A DNA stretch of 64,000 bases from Symbiodinium natans (GCA_905221605.1 CAJNDS010000136.1:833501-897500), one strand, 5' to 3'; shown: positions 1-10,050, counted from the stretch's first letter. Made by a program: numbers and translations. The notes: generated by a model from the sequence alone, not told the origin.

Positions 1-442
1 AAAACCCAGATTTTCCGGATAATTCTCCGTTTGGAGACGGTGTATACTGTATATGTATGTAATGTATTGCCAACCTCTTGCCAGTGTGAGAATTTTTTCA
101 GGGTTCTAAGGCACTACATGCGAGAAATTGCTGCCCAGACGTGGGCTGGGGGGGAGAGCGGGTAGTGTATGTATGTATATATATATGTATATGAATATAT
201 AGTACATATGTATATATATATATATTTATGTATGCATATATACATACATGTTTATACACAGGGGATGAGGCTTACAAGGCTTTCGCAAGACTTCCGTGGG
301 GCTTGGGGCTATAGTATGCCTTCGGCCTTGAGGCTTACAGGGTTTGGGGCCACGGGCTTGGATTGATACAGGGGCTTGCAGGGTCTGTAAAGTTCCCTAA
401 GCAGTGTGTCCACAATTGGACGGCTGGGCTCCCGAAAGGCGA
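1..442. other. Non-coding flank with TATG-rich simple repeat
   Basis: No gene is recognised. Bases 166-258 are an AT-rich stretch of TATG/TATA steps that gives artificial Tyr/Ile-rich frames. The rest is unique sequence with short TTAGGG-like echoes. Confidence 0.6.
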
Positions 443-546
443 TACAGGGGCCCCCCCTAGTTGTAAGTAGAGTTGTAAGGGCCCTAAATTGGGTTATAAG
501 CCCCTGAACTACAGTTAGTAGAGTAAGGGGGGGCCCCTCCTTGTAG
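443..546 (+). mobile_element. Family E inverted-repeat element, copy E1
   Basis: A ~104-bp element whose ends are inverted copies of a CTACAAGGAGGGGCCCCC-type sequence. Its core reads TTGTAAGTAGAGTTGTAAGG, then ATTGGGTTATAAG, then CTACAGTTAGTAGAGTA. Related copies lie at 1019-1242, 9072-9264, 16298-16420 and 19808-19929. There is no coding capacity, so it is MITE-like. Whether it also acts as an intron is unknown. Confidence 0.75.
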
Positions 547-815
547 GGATGTCTCGCAAACATCGTAGCCGTCATCACTTTTGAGTTCATGCGTGCATGC
601 CGTTGCTGTTGGACGTCTGTGCCGTGCGGTCTTTAGGGTCTCGGGGCTGCGCTAGCTAGCAAGAGTTTTCTTAGAGTCTTGCGCTGTAGGGTGTTCTAGC
701 CCTCATGTGGCGGAGATTTCTTTGGGGTCGACGCGAGGTAGAATGGCTTTGGATGGAGGGAAGGCATTGTGGTTTTGACTGAGGGTGGATTGCTTTCACC
801 TCCGGCTTATGCACC

Positions 816-903
816 TATATCCCCCTGGGGAAATTCCTTTTTGTTTATATAAAACCCAAGAGGATATTGAAGATATGTTGTTAAGGTTCTAAGGGGAGTA
901 TAG
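816..903 (+). mobile_element. Family F inverted-repeat element, copy F1
   Basis: An ~88-bp element starting CTATATCCCCCT and ending CTAAGGGGAGTATAG, which form imperfect terminal inverted repeats. The conserved interior is GTTTATATAAAACCCAAGAGGAT. A full second copy is at 29310-29408. Partial copies lie near 30548-30601 (reverse), 31061-31088 and 34229-34270. No protein is encoded. Confidence 0.7.
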
Positions 904-1018
904 GTAGGAGGTCCTAAACTGAGAAAGGATTTCAGCAGCTAGTAGGGCCATAGGCTCCATGCAAGAAGCAGGGGAGGCCATGACCTGCCTCTTGCATCTT
1001 CTTCTTGTAGGAGCTGTG

Positions 1019-1242
1019 AGTACAAGGAGGGGCCCCCAAGTTAGAGCTTAGGGGTTTTAGGGGTTTAGGGGTTTAGGGGTTTTAGGGGTTTTAGGGGTTT
1101 AGGGGTTTAGGGGTTTAGGGGTTTAGGGGTTTAGGGAGTACAAGGAGGGGCCCCCGAAATTGGGGTTGTAAGGATCCAAGATTAGGTCATAGTTCCCTGA
1201 ACTACAGTTAGTATAGTAATGAAGGGGGACCCCTCCTTGTAG
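1019..1242 (+). mobile_element. Family E element E2, split by a telomere-like tract
   Basis: It begins with the family E left end at 1019, is interrupted at about 1043-1136 by a TTTAGGGG/TTTTAGGGG tract, then restarts with a second left end (TACAAGGAGGGGCCCCC) at 1139 and runs to the right end at 1242. The left end is thus duplicated on both sides of the tract, consistent with tract insertion during break repair or with one element inserting beside a broken one. Confidence 0.7.
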
Positions 1243-2590
1243 TGAACATATAGCATTATGGGGTTGTAGATGGCTTTGATGGGCCGTTTCAGATCCCGAG
1301 TTGTTGTTACCTATGCGTTTAAAGAGGCAAAGTACTTGGGCTCAAGGTCTTCAGAGCCTTAGCCAGCACCCTCAGCCCGAACTCCCTCTGAAGACAGCTG
1401 CGCCACGAACTTCAGGAAACCGATGCAGACCAGTGACCTTGAGGACGCGCCGGGTCTTGCTGCCTCCGAAGCCGTCAGCCCTAACCCTAAGGATGCCTCG
1501 GTGTGCGTGCGTGCGTGCGTGCGTGCGTGCGTGGGTGTGTGTGTGTGTGTGTGCACCTGTTTTTCCAAGGGTCAGTAATTGCGGGGGGGGGGGGGGGGAA
1601 GACGCCATCCCACAAATGCATGCCAATGAACCTAGTTCATTTGCTGTAGTCAAAGACAATGCGCCCTCAATTCCATCACTGACGGCTCCTTCGATTGAGT
1701 GTTTTGTTTCGGCAGGAATTCTGACTAAGGCCTGTCGTGAGAGCATGCAAGCATGCGTCATCGGCTTATACCCTTCTTCATTTTGTGTACAAGTCTTCTG
1801 AGCAGCTATGTCTTGATGATACAACCAGAAGTGGTGTGTGTGTGTGTAACCTGCTGTACTGGCAGGATTGGGGTCACGGCCCTTTTGTCGATTTCATGCA
1901 GGGGGGGCAGCGAACATCTTGTGAGACGCTGCCTAACAAAGACGCTCACTTCATGTTGTGATGCATCTTCGGACGCGATGGTGTGTACCTGCAAGGGGGT
2001 GCGAACCTCTGTGTGTGTGTGTGTGTATGTCTGTGATCTGTTTAGCATTTGTGCAACGTCCTTGGTGGCAACACAGCTAGTGTGCAATCATGGAGGGTCA
2101 TGCTTGTTGAAGACGTTTTGTGGCCTGCAGCAATTCGGTCAGTCAACAGTCTCGACCTCAGAACCTGTGCAGCTTGCGGGGTCATGTCACTTCCGAGACC
2201 AGTGTTTTGGCCTCGGCCTATAGCTGCGCACAAGCCCAGCCTCATACGCATCAGCCCAAACTACCCACGAGGCTGCGTAGCAGAATGTTGTTTGGTCCAT
2301 TGGCGGGTTCGATCACAGTTCACGAGCCGACTTCATTGCTTTGATTCAGTCAAGGCCAACACAAAAGTTGCATGATGTCTTTGTGAGGGTTCTGCGATGA
2401 TTGATGTTGTCCAGTCGAATGTCCGTCTCATCAGTTCCGGACAAGTCAACGCATGTGTCTGTGTGTGCGTGATCCTATCCCCCATTGTGTTGTGATCCAC
2501 ATCCATTTCTTGGAGGTTCAGGGTACTTACAACCCAAATCTAAGAGTTATAACCCACTCAGAAGCCCTGAAGGACCCAAATGGGGTTATA
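1243..2590. other. No confident gene; GTGC/GT microsatellite and poly-G
   Basis: A GTGC then GT microsatellite occupies about 1498-1552 and a poly-G run about 1583-1600. A TTG/ATG-started frame is open through 1301-1801 but runs through both simple repeats, so I do not call it a gene. Bases 1313-1490 are the only stretch with plausible composition and could be an exon. Nothing else is recognised. Confidence 0.45.
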
Positions 2591-2763
2591 ATTGGGTTAC
2601 AAACCTAAACCCTAAACGCTAAACCTTAAACCCTAAACCCTAAACCCTGTAAGTACAGTTGTAATGGGTTACTAAGTACCATGAACATCCAAGTATGGTG
2701 AAGGTCCAGGCTGCAGATGGACCCCGGCGCCCCCCTTGTGGGAGCTTGGCTCTCCGAACGGAT

Positions 2764-2893
2764 GTAGGGTTTAGGGTTTAGGGTTTAGGGTGGGGTTTAG
2801 GGTTTAGGGTTTAGGGTAGGGTTTAGGGTTTAGGGTTTAGGGTTTAGGGTTTAGGGTTTAGGGTTTAGGGTTTAGGGTTTAGGGTTTAGGGTA
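2764..2893 (+). repeat. TTTAGGG tract, long
   Basis: About 130 bp of TTTAGGG units, with one TGGGG and one TAGGG irregularity. It is typical of the interstitial telomere-type tracts in this window. It is not a chromosome end, since unique sequence continues on both sides. Confidence 0.9.
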
Positions 2894-3190
2894 TAGGTGG
2901 CGCCCTTGTGGCCAACCCTAAACGCTAAACCCTAAACCCTAAACCCTAAACCCGAAACCCGAAACCCTAAACCCTAAACCCTAAACCCTAACCTGACATT
3001 CCGCGATGCGAGGAGGATTTTTCAGACGGCTCCAGCGACAGCTCCTCGAGCTCCTTGTTCAGGCCTTTTCAAGCCCTGAACCCTAAACCCTAAACCCTAA
3101 ACCCTAAACCCTAAACCCCTAAACCCTAAACCCCTAAACCCTAAACCCTACACCCCAATCCCTAAACCCTAAAACCTTTCTGACCTGCAG

Positions 3191-3295
3191 TCGCCCCAAT
3201 TTTTTTCTGGGCCTTCGAAACCTAAGCTGGCAAAGGCAGTTCGTCAGGAACGGGCTGAAAAGGATCAACGTTCTATGGGTTGGCTCTTTAAGTAG
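3191..3295 (+). CDS. Candidate terminal exon, unknown protein
   Basis: After a pyrimidine-containing acceptor (GACCTGCAG) a frame is open for 34 codons and ends in TAG at 3293-3295. It includes a charged helical stretch KAVRQERAEKDQ and ends in GWLFK. A second frame over the same bases is also open, so the frame choice rests on composition only. Telomere-type tracts lie upstream. No family is recognised. Confidence 0.3.
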   Translation, partial: SPQFFSGPSKPKLAKAVRQERAEKDQRSMGWLFK

Positions 3296-3628
3296 GGTTT
3301 CTGTTTTATAGGGGCATTGTATTAGGGTATCCAGGGGCCATATTCAGGTGTAAGGGGAACAGACACAGAGGCCACCGGCCTGTGTAAGATCAACGCATCA
3401 GCATGTAAGCTGGGGGCTGAGCTAAGCTTCTGAGGGCCTCTGCGGTGCCACATCCTGTCCGGGGCGGAGCATACTGCGTGCAAGAGGAAGATCACCCTAA
3501 TCCCAAAAACCCTAGGCAAGGCTGCGCGTGCGCTAGTGTGAGAGTCGAAACCCTAAACTCTAAACCCTAAACCCTAAAACCCTAAACCCTAAACCCTAAA
3601 CTGTCCCTAAACCCTAAACCCTCTAAAG

Positions 3629-3726
3629 CTCCTAGTTGGGTCGAGCCGGGGGAAGCTAGTCAACCACATTACCGCAGAACCGACAATCCGAAGCCCCAAG
3701 CGTTGCCATCAGTCCCAGCCGTGTCG
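3629..3726 (+). CDS. Candidate internal exon between telomere-type tracts
   Basis: The island starts after CCCTCTAAAG and stops where GTTTAGGG begins, giving a GT donor made by the first tract unit. The plus frame is open for the full 33 codons (start of the peptide PSWVEPGEASQPHYRR), while the minus-strand frames contain stops. It is a good example of the CCCTAAA-island-TTTAGGG layout. No family is recognised. Confidence 0.35.
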
Positions 3727-4017
3727 GTTTAGGGTTTAGGGCTTAGGGTTTACTGTCCCTTTTAACTGTCATGAGTGGTTCAGGTCGGGTGTAGGGCTTT
3801 GGGTTTAGGGTTTAGGGTTTGATGTGCAGGATAAGATACAAGGTCCATAAGGGTGCAATCAGGGGGGGGGGGGGGGGGGCACTTCTACCCCCAGAACCCG
3901 AAACCTGCTTGCTGCAGGTTATCTAAGAACCCGACAGGGGGTGTTACAAAGAGAACCTACAGCATGAGGTAGGTATTCGATGGTTGAGGTAAACCCTAAA
4001 CCATAAACCCTAAACCC

Positions 4018-4108
4018 TACCTGAGACTATCTACCTTCCCTTCAGAAGTAACTGCCCCTTAATTGGTAGGTATAACCCCTAAAACGGTTGTTAAAGAGAG
4101 CCCCACGT
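4018..4108 (+). mobile_element. Family A element A1 (introner-like)
   Basis: A degenerate copy of the ~90-bp family A: ACCTGAGACT near the left end, an ACTGCCCCTTAATTGGTAGG core, and AAAGAGAGCCCCACG at the right end. Flanked by telomere-type tracts. See the copy at 60566-60700 for evidence that this family acts as introns. Confidence 0.6.
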
Positions 4109-4186
4109 AAACCCTAAAGCCTGAACCCTAAACCCTAAACCCTAAACCCTAAACCCTAAACCCCCCTTCGACCTTCATCCCTGCAG

Positions 4187-4274
4187 CTTCAACGGGCCCG
4201 CGGCCATCTACCTCGACATGTCCGAGCTGGCGAAACCCCCATCATCCTGGAGCCCCCTTCATCGTTGGAAGGGG
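4187..4274 (+). CDS. Candidate internal exon, unknown protein
   Basis: It follows ATCCCTGCAG (acceptor-like) and runs into GTTTAGGG (donor-like). The plus frame is open over 29 codons and opens with FNGPAAIYLDMSELAK, which has ordinary protein composition and strong GC at third positions. The true donor could be earlier (GC after codon CTG). No family assignment. Confidence 0.35.
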
Positions 4275-5335
4275 GTTTAGGGTTTAGGGTTTAGGGTTTA
4301 GGGTTTAGGGTTTAGGGTTTAGGGTTTAGGGTTTAGGGTTTAGGGTGCAGGCCATTGGGATCGTTGGCGTTTTCCCTCCTTGCGTTTAAGAGGATCATAT
4401 CTAGGACTATCTTCTCAGAGGGCTTTAGGCGCCATCCCAGGGTTTTCTGGCGTTAGGGGTGTTGGGTTTAGGGTTTGGGGTTTAGGGTTTAGGGTAAGTT
4501 TAGGGCTTAGGGTTTAGGGTTTAGGGTTTAGGTTAGAGCTCCGGTTTAGAAAGCGTCGATGTGGGCGAGGAGTCTTGTGGGCACAAAGTCTGCGGGGTGA
4601 CAGTTTGAACCCTAAACCCTAAACCCTAAACCCTAAACCCTAAACGAGTGGGAGTGGGAGTTCTGTGCGCTTCGCGGGCCTCAAGCCGGTTGTTCTCAAG
4701 GCAAAAATGTCGAAAAAGGTTTATAGGGGTTAAGGGAAGTGGGCTTGAGGTTTGATCTGGTGAAAAGCCTGTAGGGTTATTCGAGTTCATGATAGGCTAT
4801 ATATAAATACAAATATAAATATAAATATAAGTATAAATATAGATAAATAATAATATATATATAGAGGCTACAGGGCTCGTGCAGATTAATATCGGTGCCG
4901 TGGTTCAGGCAAACGGCCCCGTAGCGACAAATGTACAAGAGCCGTCCCAAGCGTAAGCAGAACTTCGTTCGGGATTAGGGTCAAGGGTTTGGGGTTCTTT
5001 GGGCTATTAGTGTTATTAGGGTGTTTAGGGTTGTTAGGGTCAAGGGTTTCGGGTTAATAAGGTTTAGAGGGTGCCTCGAAATCCCAACCCCTTCATGAAA
5101 GGATTGGTCTCAGCCACCCGGAAGCAAAGCTCATGCTCGGGCTTCTTGGCGGACGCGCCGAAGATCAATGGGAGTGAGATGCCATTTCTTAAAGGGGTAT
5201 GAGGAGGGACTAGGGTTTAGGGTTTAGGGTTTAGGGGACCCCTACATTCCTTTATAGAACCCCTATATGTATTCCCTATATAGTCCCTGTATACCTAAGT
5301 AGCCAACCCTAAACCCTAAACCCTAAACCCTAAAG

Positions 5336-5448
5336 CCCTCCTTGAGTCCCTTGAAGTTCGAAGCACACCGTCGTCCATCCTGAGCTCGGTGCTGCCAAGT
5401 GTTGTCCAGATTCAAGATTCAGGGGCAGCTTGGGCCTGGTCTTTCTAG
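5336..5448 (+). CDS. Candidate terminal exon, unknown protein
   Basis: It begins directly after a CCCTAAAG tract end. One frame is open for 37 codons to TAG at 5446-5448 and contains SILSSVLPSVVQIQDSG, a hydrophobic segment ending WAWSF. The minus strand is also open in one frame, so support is compositional only. Confidence 0.3.
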
Positions 5449-5704
5449 GGTCTATAGGGTTTGGGGTTTAGGGTTTAGGGTTTAGGGTTTAGGGTTTAGG
5501 GTTATTTTTTTAGGATTTAGGGTTTGGGGTCTATAGGGTTTCAAACCCTGAATCCTAAAGCCAACGCCCCAAACCCTGAAGCCTAAATTCTCATCTGGGC
5601 AAGTCCGTGGGAGCGCGAAGGAGGCGCAAGCAACGGGTGAGGTAGAGGGCGTTCAAGTAGGCTGCGGCTGCCCTTGGCCCCAAAGAGATCCTTTTTTTTT
5701 CAAG

Positions 5705-5799
5705 TGCTCTTCTGACACAGCAGCCAGCAAAGCCAAAGCAAAGCTATCTGCCCGCGTGCGCTGCGAACTTGGGAGGACTCTACGGAAATTTTTGAGCCC
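5705..5799 (+). CDS. Candidate internal exon next to family A element
   Basis: It is preceded by a clear pyrimidine tract and acceptor (nine T, then CAAG). The frame is open for 31 codons and is basic and alanine-rich (SSDTAASKAKAKLSARVR). It ends exactly where the family A element A2 begins with GA, matching the GA donors inferred in the 57.4-kb gene. This makes A2 a plausible intron. Confidence 0.4.
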
Positions 5800-5885
5800 G
5801 ACCTGGGACTCTATTTGCCGATGGTTGTAGCTACCCCTTAATTAGTCGGTATAGCCCAGAAAACTGTAGGTACAGTGAGTCTCAG
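5800..5885 (+). mobile_element. Family A element A2, possible GA-AG intron
   Basis: Reads GACCTGGGACTCTATTTGCC at the left, a CCCCTTAATTAGTCGGTA core, and CTGTAGGTACAGTGAGTCTCAG at the right. The ends are imperfect inverted repeats. The left boundary abuts a candidate exon (5705-5799). Confidence 0.65.
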
Positions 5886-6017
5886 ACCCTAGACCCTAAT
5901 CGGTTTAGGGTTTGGGGTTTAGGGTTTAGGGTTTAGGGTTTAGGGTTTAGGGTTTAGGGTTTAGGGTTTAGGGTTTAGGGTTTAGGGTTTAGGGGCCCTA
6001 AACCCTAAAGCCTAAAG

Positions 6018-6115
6018 CTGTCTTGAGGGCCATGCTCGGCTTGCGCTGCTGTCCTTTTTACTGCCCGATTCCAGGAGAGGGCCGCGTTGTCCACTCGGCC
6101 ATCAGATTTTCAAGG
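6018..6115 (+). CDS. Candidate internal exon, weak
   Basis: It lies between a CCTAAAG tract end and a GGGTTTAGGG tract. The plus frame is open throughout (33 codons, cysteine-containing), but minus-strand frames are partly open too. Listed because the tract layout matches better candidates. Confidence 0.2.
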
Positions 6116-6935
6116 GTTTAGGGTTTAGGGTTTAGGGTTTAGGGTTTAGGGTCTAGGGTCTAGGGTCTAGGGTCTAGGGTCTAGGGTTGCACCCGAGAGG
6201 AGCATGCCACCCTTGCAAGAAGCACGAGTGGATAGGGCACATCTTCGCAAATTCGCTGCAAGCTGCAGACACAGAGCGCGCGCGCGCGCGCCTTGAAACG
6301 GTCTGAGTAAGGATCGCTGATAATGCTTAGAGGGTTTAGGGTTTAGGGTTTAGGGTTTAGGGTTTAGGATTTAGAGCGTTTGGAGCTTTTTTGGGGGTTT
6401 AAGGGGCATGTGGAGGGAGACTTGGCACCAGGAGCCCTCCTTCATATCCCCCCCTTATACACCCCATATGCCAGATACCCGTTTTGTAACCCCCCCTTAT
6501 CCTTTATACCCCCTAAACCCTAAACCCCCTGAAGCCTCACAGTGGGCCCTTATGCAACCCGTTTTGGGGGTCGCTCATTAGGATCGCTAGGGTCCCTCCT
6601 CTTGCCACACACTGAAGGTCGCCCCAGTGGTTTAGGGTTTGGGGTTCTGATGACTAGCGCCTGGCGCGGCCCTCAGTCCATGAAGCAGCTTACAGGTTCA
6701 AAAGGGTGTAGGGTTTGGGGTTCAAGGCTTAGGGTTTAGGGTTTAGGGTTTAGGGTTTAGGGCTGGATGCAAGAGGGTTCAGGGTTTAGGGTTTGTAGGA
6801 GAGAGGGCGTGCTACAAGTCCCTTGCGCCGGATGCGCGCGCAGACTCCGCGTGAATGCAGCTTCTCCTGCCCGTCGACCTCAGCACACCGAAAGCACCTA
6901 AATCGTAAGTGATGCACCCGCTTACAGAGTGAATC

Positions 6936-7040
6936 TTTGCGGTGCTTTTCTGTAACTTCAGATCCTTCGCCTTTTTGGGCTTTAGTGGGTTTCCTAGTAA
7001 GGCAGCTAACATTTAATTTATAGCCCTCCTCAGTGCAGCC
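6936..7040 (+). mobile_element. Family D repeat, copy D1
   Basis: A ~105-bp dispersed repeat. Conserved blocks are CTGTAACTT(T/C)AGATCCTT, CCTTTTTGGGCTTTA and GTTTCCTAGTAAGGC, with a right end CCTCAGTGCAGCC. Other copies are at 46336-46440, 48937-49042 and 51478-51586. The GTGCAG right end resembles a 3' splice site, but no flanking gene proves splicing. Confidence 0.7.
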
Positions 7041-7141
7041 AAGGAATAAGCAAGTTAATCAAGCAAGAACCAATGGAATGATGTGCCCGTGCGTCTGGGG
7101 GGGGGGGGGGGGGGGGCAAAAAAACGGAGAAAAAAAAAAAA

Positions 7142-7400
7142 AACACCGATACACCCGGAGATACACCGATACACTGACAGACACACACATCATTACATCG
7201 ATATATCGGTACCCTGAGGGAAAGCACCGATACACCGATCATACATCGGTACATCGAGGGAAAAGCACCGATACACCGATACCTCCAGGAGAAGGGGGTG
7301 ATGGGGATATCGGCGTATCGGCGTATTGGCGCAAAGGGCATTTTGCCGATATACACGATACACTCATACACCGATGCACCGATCCGGGGGCACCAATGCA
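7142..7400. repeat. CACCGATA minisatellite with inverted blocks
   Basis: Many near copies of ACACCGATACACCGATA (about 7142-7285), then the inverted form ATCGGCGTATCGGCGTA (about 7305-7333), then direct copies again to about 7390. Poly-G and poly-A runs precede it and a poly-G run follows. Frames open across it are repeat artefacts. Confidence 0.75.
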
Positions 7401-7503
7401 CAAGGCGAAGCAACCTCTGGGGCCCGGCCTCAGTCACGACTCAGTCGATTCTTTCGCCGAAGGGTCCCGGGAGGAGTCGACACCTGCCTGCAACGATCAA
7501 GGC

Positions 7504-7535
<32 letters not shown>

Positions 7536-8039
7536 GGGATTTTGGCGTATCGGCCTATGGGGGCGCTGTGGGGAGGGGGGGGGGGAAGGGGGCTATATAC
7601 AAACGTTTTTCACATGCATGTGCGTGTAGAGTTGCGGACCTTGGCAGTTCTTTGAGTCTACATCATGGGTACCTGTTCGGGACTCCCTTTGTACCACAGG
7701 TTTTCGGTTACGAGCAGACAGACTCAGACAGACCTCTGGAATTCCCTGGTTGTACTTGTCACGTACCCATCACATGCCATTGCAAAATGGGCATTCGTTC
7801 AGCTAGGCGGAATTAGGGTTTAGGGTTTAGGGTTTAGGGCAAAAGGTTATGCACACCACCCTTGGGCCATTGGGATGATGCTCCCCCTGAAACTCACAGT
7901 CCTTAATAGAGTTTAGGGTTTAGGGTTTAGTATTAGACTAAACCCTATGAGTATCTCATTGAGGGCTGTTAGTATGAGGGGGGAACATCCCTAAACCCTA
8001 AACCCTAAACCCCAAAACCCAACTAAGCTTTGCAGCTGC

Positions 8040-8098
8040 ATAAACCCTAAACCCTAAACCCTAAACCCTAAACCCTAAACCCTAAACCCTAAACCCTA
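8040..8098 (+). repeat. CCCTAAA tract
   Basis: Eight consecutive CCCTAAA units immediately upstream of the open frame at 8108. Confidence 0.9.
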
Positions 8099-8107
8099 AG
8101 GCCGAAT

Positions 8108-8581
8108 TTGGTGTCGGAGGCGAATCGTGCGCAGGGCTCTGGAAAGCATATGCTTGGGACCCCTTTTGCCGTGGTTTCTACTAAACTGGAGGTAAATAGG
8201 GTCCCAGGTATTCTTGGCTCATGCGGCTGCTCCCAGGGCAGCCTACATTTCCCGAGCACAAGTGTTTATACGCGCCTCCCGATTTTTTCCTTGCCGACAG
8301 TCACCAAAAACTGTTACTCGGTAGCCCAGTGGTACCCTTTACCCTTTTCTTTGGTTCTGGTTTCCCTTATAAAATACCCAACCCAAAAAAGGGTGCCCTT
8401 ATTATAATATGGTTACTGGGCTACCAAGGTTAGCAGAGGGCCGCACGCGCCCACAGTCGACCTCGAGACTTTTTGCGATGCCACTTCTCCATCTGGATTT
8501 GGAAGGGTGGTGGCCTGTCACACAGTAGATGTTTTGAGGAAAGCCGGGCATCGCATGGCAGGCACAGTATTTGCCATTTAA
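8108..8581 (+). CDS. Possible two-exon gene interrupted by introner B1
   Basis: A frame is open from TTG 8108 to codon TCG at 8318-8320, where family B element B1 (8321-8428) begins with GT. Resuming at 8429, right after the element's terminal AAG, the same frame stays open for 50 more codons to TAA at 8579-8581, giving about 121 residues. Inside the unspliced element the frame meets a stop. The second part contains FGRVVACHTVDVLRKAGH. No family is recognised, there is no ATG at the start, and the first exon could begin at an unseen acceptor. Confidence rests on the exact fit of the element boundaries. Confidence 0.35.
8321..8428 (+). mobile_element. Family B element B1 (introner-like, GT-AG)
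   Basis: 108 bp from GTAGCCCAGTGGTACCC to GGTTACTGGGCTACCAAG. The ends are inverted repeats of (CTT)GGTAGCCCAGT. The interior reads TTCTGGTTTCCCTTATAAAA and AAAAGGGTGCCCTTATTATA. It is almost identical to the element that is intron 2 of the 57.4-kb gene. Confidence 0.8.
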
Positions 8582-8906
8582 GCCCACCTTGCCTTTGGAA
8601 TGTTGACGCAACCCTAAACCCTAAACCCTAAACCCTAAACCCTAAACCCTAAACCCTACACCCCAACAACCTGCCACTTCGGGCCCATTTGGGCCCGGCA
8701 CCGGTTTTGAAAATTCGGGTGCACGGTTTGAAAATTGAAAAGGCATGATGGCAAAGCCGCCCAGTCTTCATCGTCCAGGGCACCTGAGAAAAATATATAC
8801 ATATATACACATTATGATATATCTACATATAGTGATATGTATGTATATACACCACATATATATATACAAATTTATTTATTCTAATGTATATATATATATA
8901 TGCATG

Positions 8907-8907
<1 letters not shown>

Positions 8908-8961
<54 letters not shown>
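8908..8961 (+). repeat. AAT trinucleotide microsatellite
   Basis: About 18 units of ATA/AAT, embedded in an AT-rich stretch with TATA steps from about 8790. Frames across it encode poly-Asn or poly-Tyr and are not genes. Confidence 0.95.
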
Positions 8962-9071
8962 TTCGCGGTGTACTTCGAAGCATCCCACGGTGGGAAGACT
9001 AGTCACTCGGCGAAGGCGCCTCGAAAGGCTCTCTGAGTGACGTTTTGTGGAGCCCAGGGAGGGGCACATGA

Positions 9072-9264
9072 GTACAGGGAGGGGGCCCCCTTACTCTAGT
9101 AACTGTAGTTCAGGGACTTATTCCCTATAGGGTTTAGGGTTTAGGGTTTAGGGTTTAGGGTTTAGGGTTTAGGGTTTAGGGGACTTATAACCTAATTTAG
9201 GATCCTTAGAACCCAACTTCGGGTCCGTATAACTCTACTTGTAACTAGGGGGCCCCTCCCTGTT
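9072..9264 (-). mobile_element. Family E element E3 with internal telomere-type tract
   Basis: The inverted orientation of E1: GTACAGGGAGGGGGCCCCC at the left, GGGGGCCCCTCCCTG at the right. The core is split at about 9127-9180 by seven TTTAGGG units, directly after GGGACTTAT and before GGGGACTTATAACC. The few bases repeated on both sides of the tract (GGGACTTAT) look like a duplication at the insertion point. Confidence 0.75.
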
Positions 9265-9531
9265 GAGTAGGACTCACCACGGACGCGTCAGGCAACCGTG
9301 GGCCTCTGTTTGGCAGTGCAGCAGACGACCTGTCAGGTTTGCTCTCATACGCCAAACATACCAGACTCTGCTTCAAGTCTCATTGCGGGAAAGAAAGTGT
9401 CACAAGAGGGATAGAGGAAGCGCAGTTGCAATCGCCCCCACACAAGCCTGGGACACTTAGCCGGGTCTATGTGATGCAGATGAAGACCGCCCTAAGCCCT
9501 AAATCCTAAACCCTCAACCCGATCCCAAAAG

Positions 9532-9607
9532 GCTTTGGCGCTTCAGCTTCGAGGAAGCTTCTCACGGCAGCATGCTGAGTTTGCTTATCGGGGGTTTGCT
9601 CACATGG
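9532..9607 (+). CDS. Candidate internal exon, weak
   Basis: It follows GATCCCAAAAG and runs to GTTCAGGGTTTAGGG. One frame is open for 25 codons (start ALALQLRGSFSRQHAEFAYR). No further support. Confidence 0.25.
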
Positions 9608-9944
9608 GTTCAGGGTTTAGGGTTTAGGGGGTTTAGGGTTTAGGGTTTAGGGGCACGTAAGAGAGCCCTCCGTCAAAAAGGTTTAGGGGCATGGGGCGTT
9701 TACGCGGAGAGTTGGAGTCCTTTGTGTAAGAGGTCGCCCATCTCGCATTCGTGCTCAGCATGGAAAACCTTGTAGTAGTGATGGCCATCAGCCAAACCCC
9801 AAACCCCAAACCCTTAACCCTTAACCCTTAACCCATAACCCTTAACCCTTAACCCTTAACCCTAAACCCTAAACCCTAAACCCTAAGCCCTAGACTATGC
9901 GGAACTGAGCCGCTTCTATGGGCGCTACTAGAACCCCAATCTCT

Positions 9945-10050
9945 ACCTGGCACTCTACTTACCGACAGTTTAGTGGTATCTACCCCTTATTTAGGAGGTA
10001 GAACCCCATAAAACTATGAAACTGCAGGTAAAGTTTAAAGAGAGTCCCAG
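9945..10050 (+). mobile_element. Family A element A3
   Basis: ACCTGGCACTCTACTTACCG at the left, ATCTACCCCTTATTTAGGAGG in the core, and AAACTGCAGGTAAAG ... GAGAGTCCCAG at the right. Terminal inverted repeats are clear, with a small duplication of AAACT near the right end. Confidence 0.75.

Larger units (their letters stand above)
2590..8100. other. Region riddled with telomere-type tracts
   Basis: Dozens of CCCTAAA and TTTAGGG tracts of 2-18 units alternate with GC-rich islands of 60-130 bp. Many islands are preceded by a CCCTAAA tract and followed by a TTTAGGG tract, that is, the tracts form inverted pairs around the gaps between islands. Some islands are listed separately as exon candidates. 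The remainder is most simply read as intron or intergenic DNA. Poly-G runs occur near 3863-3880, 7097-7116 and 7507-7535. Confidence 0.6.

Noticed and set aside
1301-1801. 166-codon frame, and GGCTCAAG at about 1340 resembling the end of the dinoflagellate spliced leader
   Set aside because: The frame crosses GTGC/GT and poly-G repeats. The leader match is only eight bases and sits inside the frame, so it is likely chance.
5070-5190. Minus-strand exon (SAKKPEHELCFRVAETNPFM)
   Set aside because: The peptide looks natural, but the plus strand is open as well and no adjoining exon was found. Kept out of the feature list.
6542-6650. Exon between CCTCACAG and GTTTAGGG
   Set aside because: Both strands give equally plausible peptides, so strand and frame cannot be chosen.
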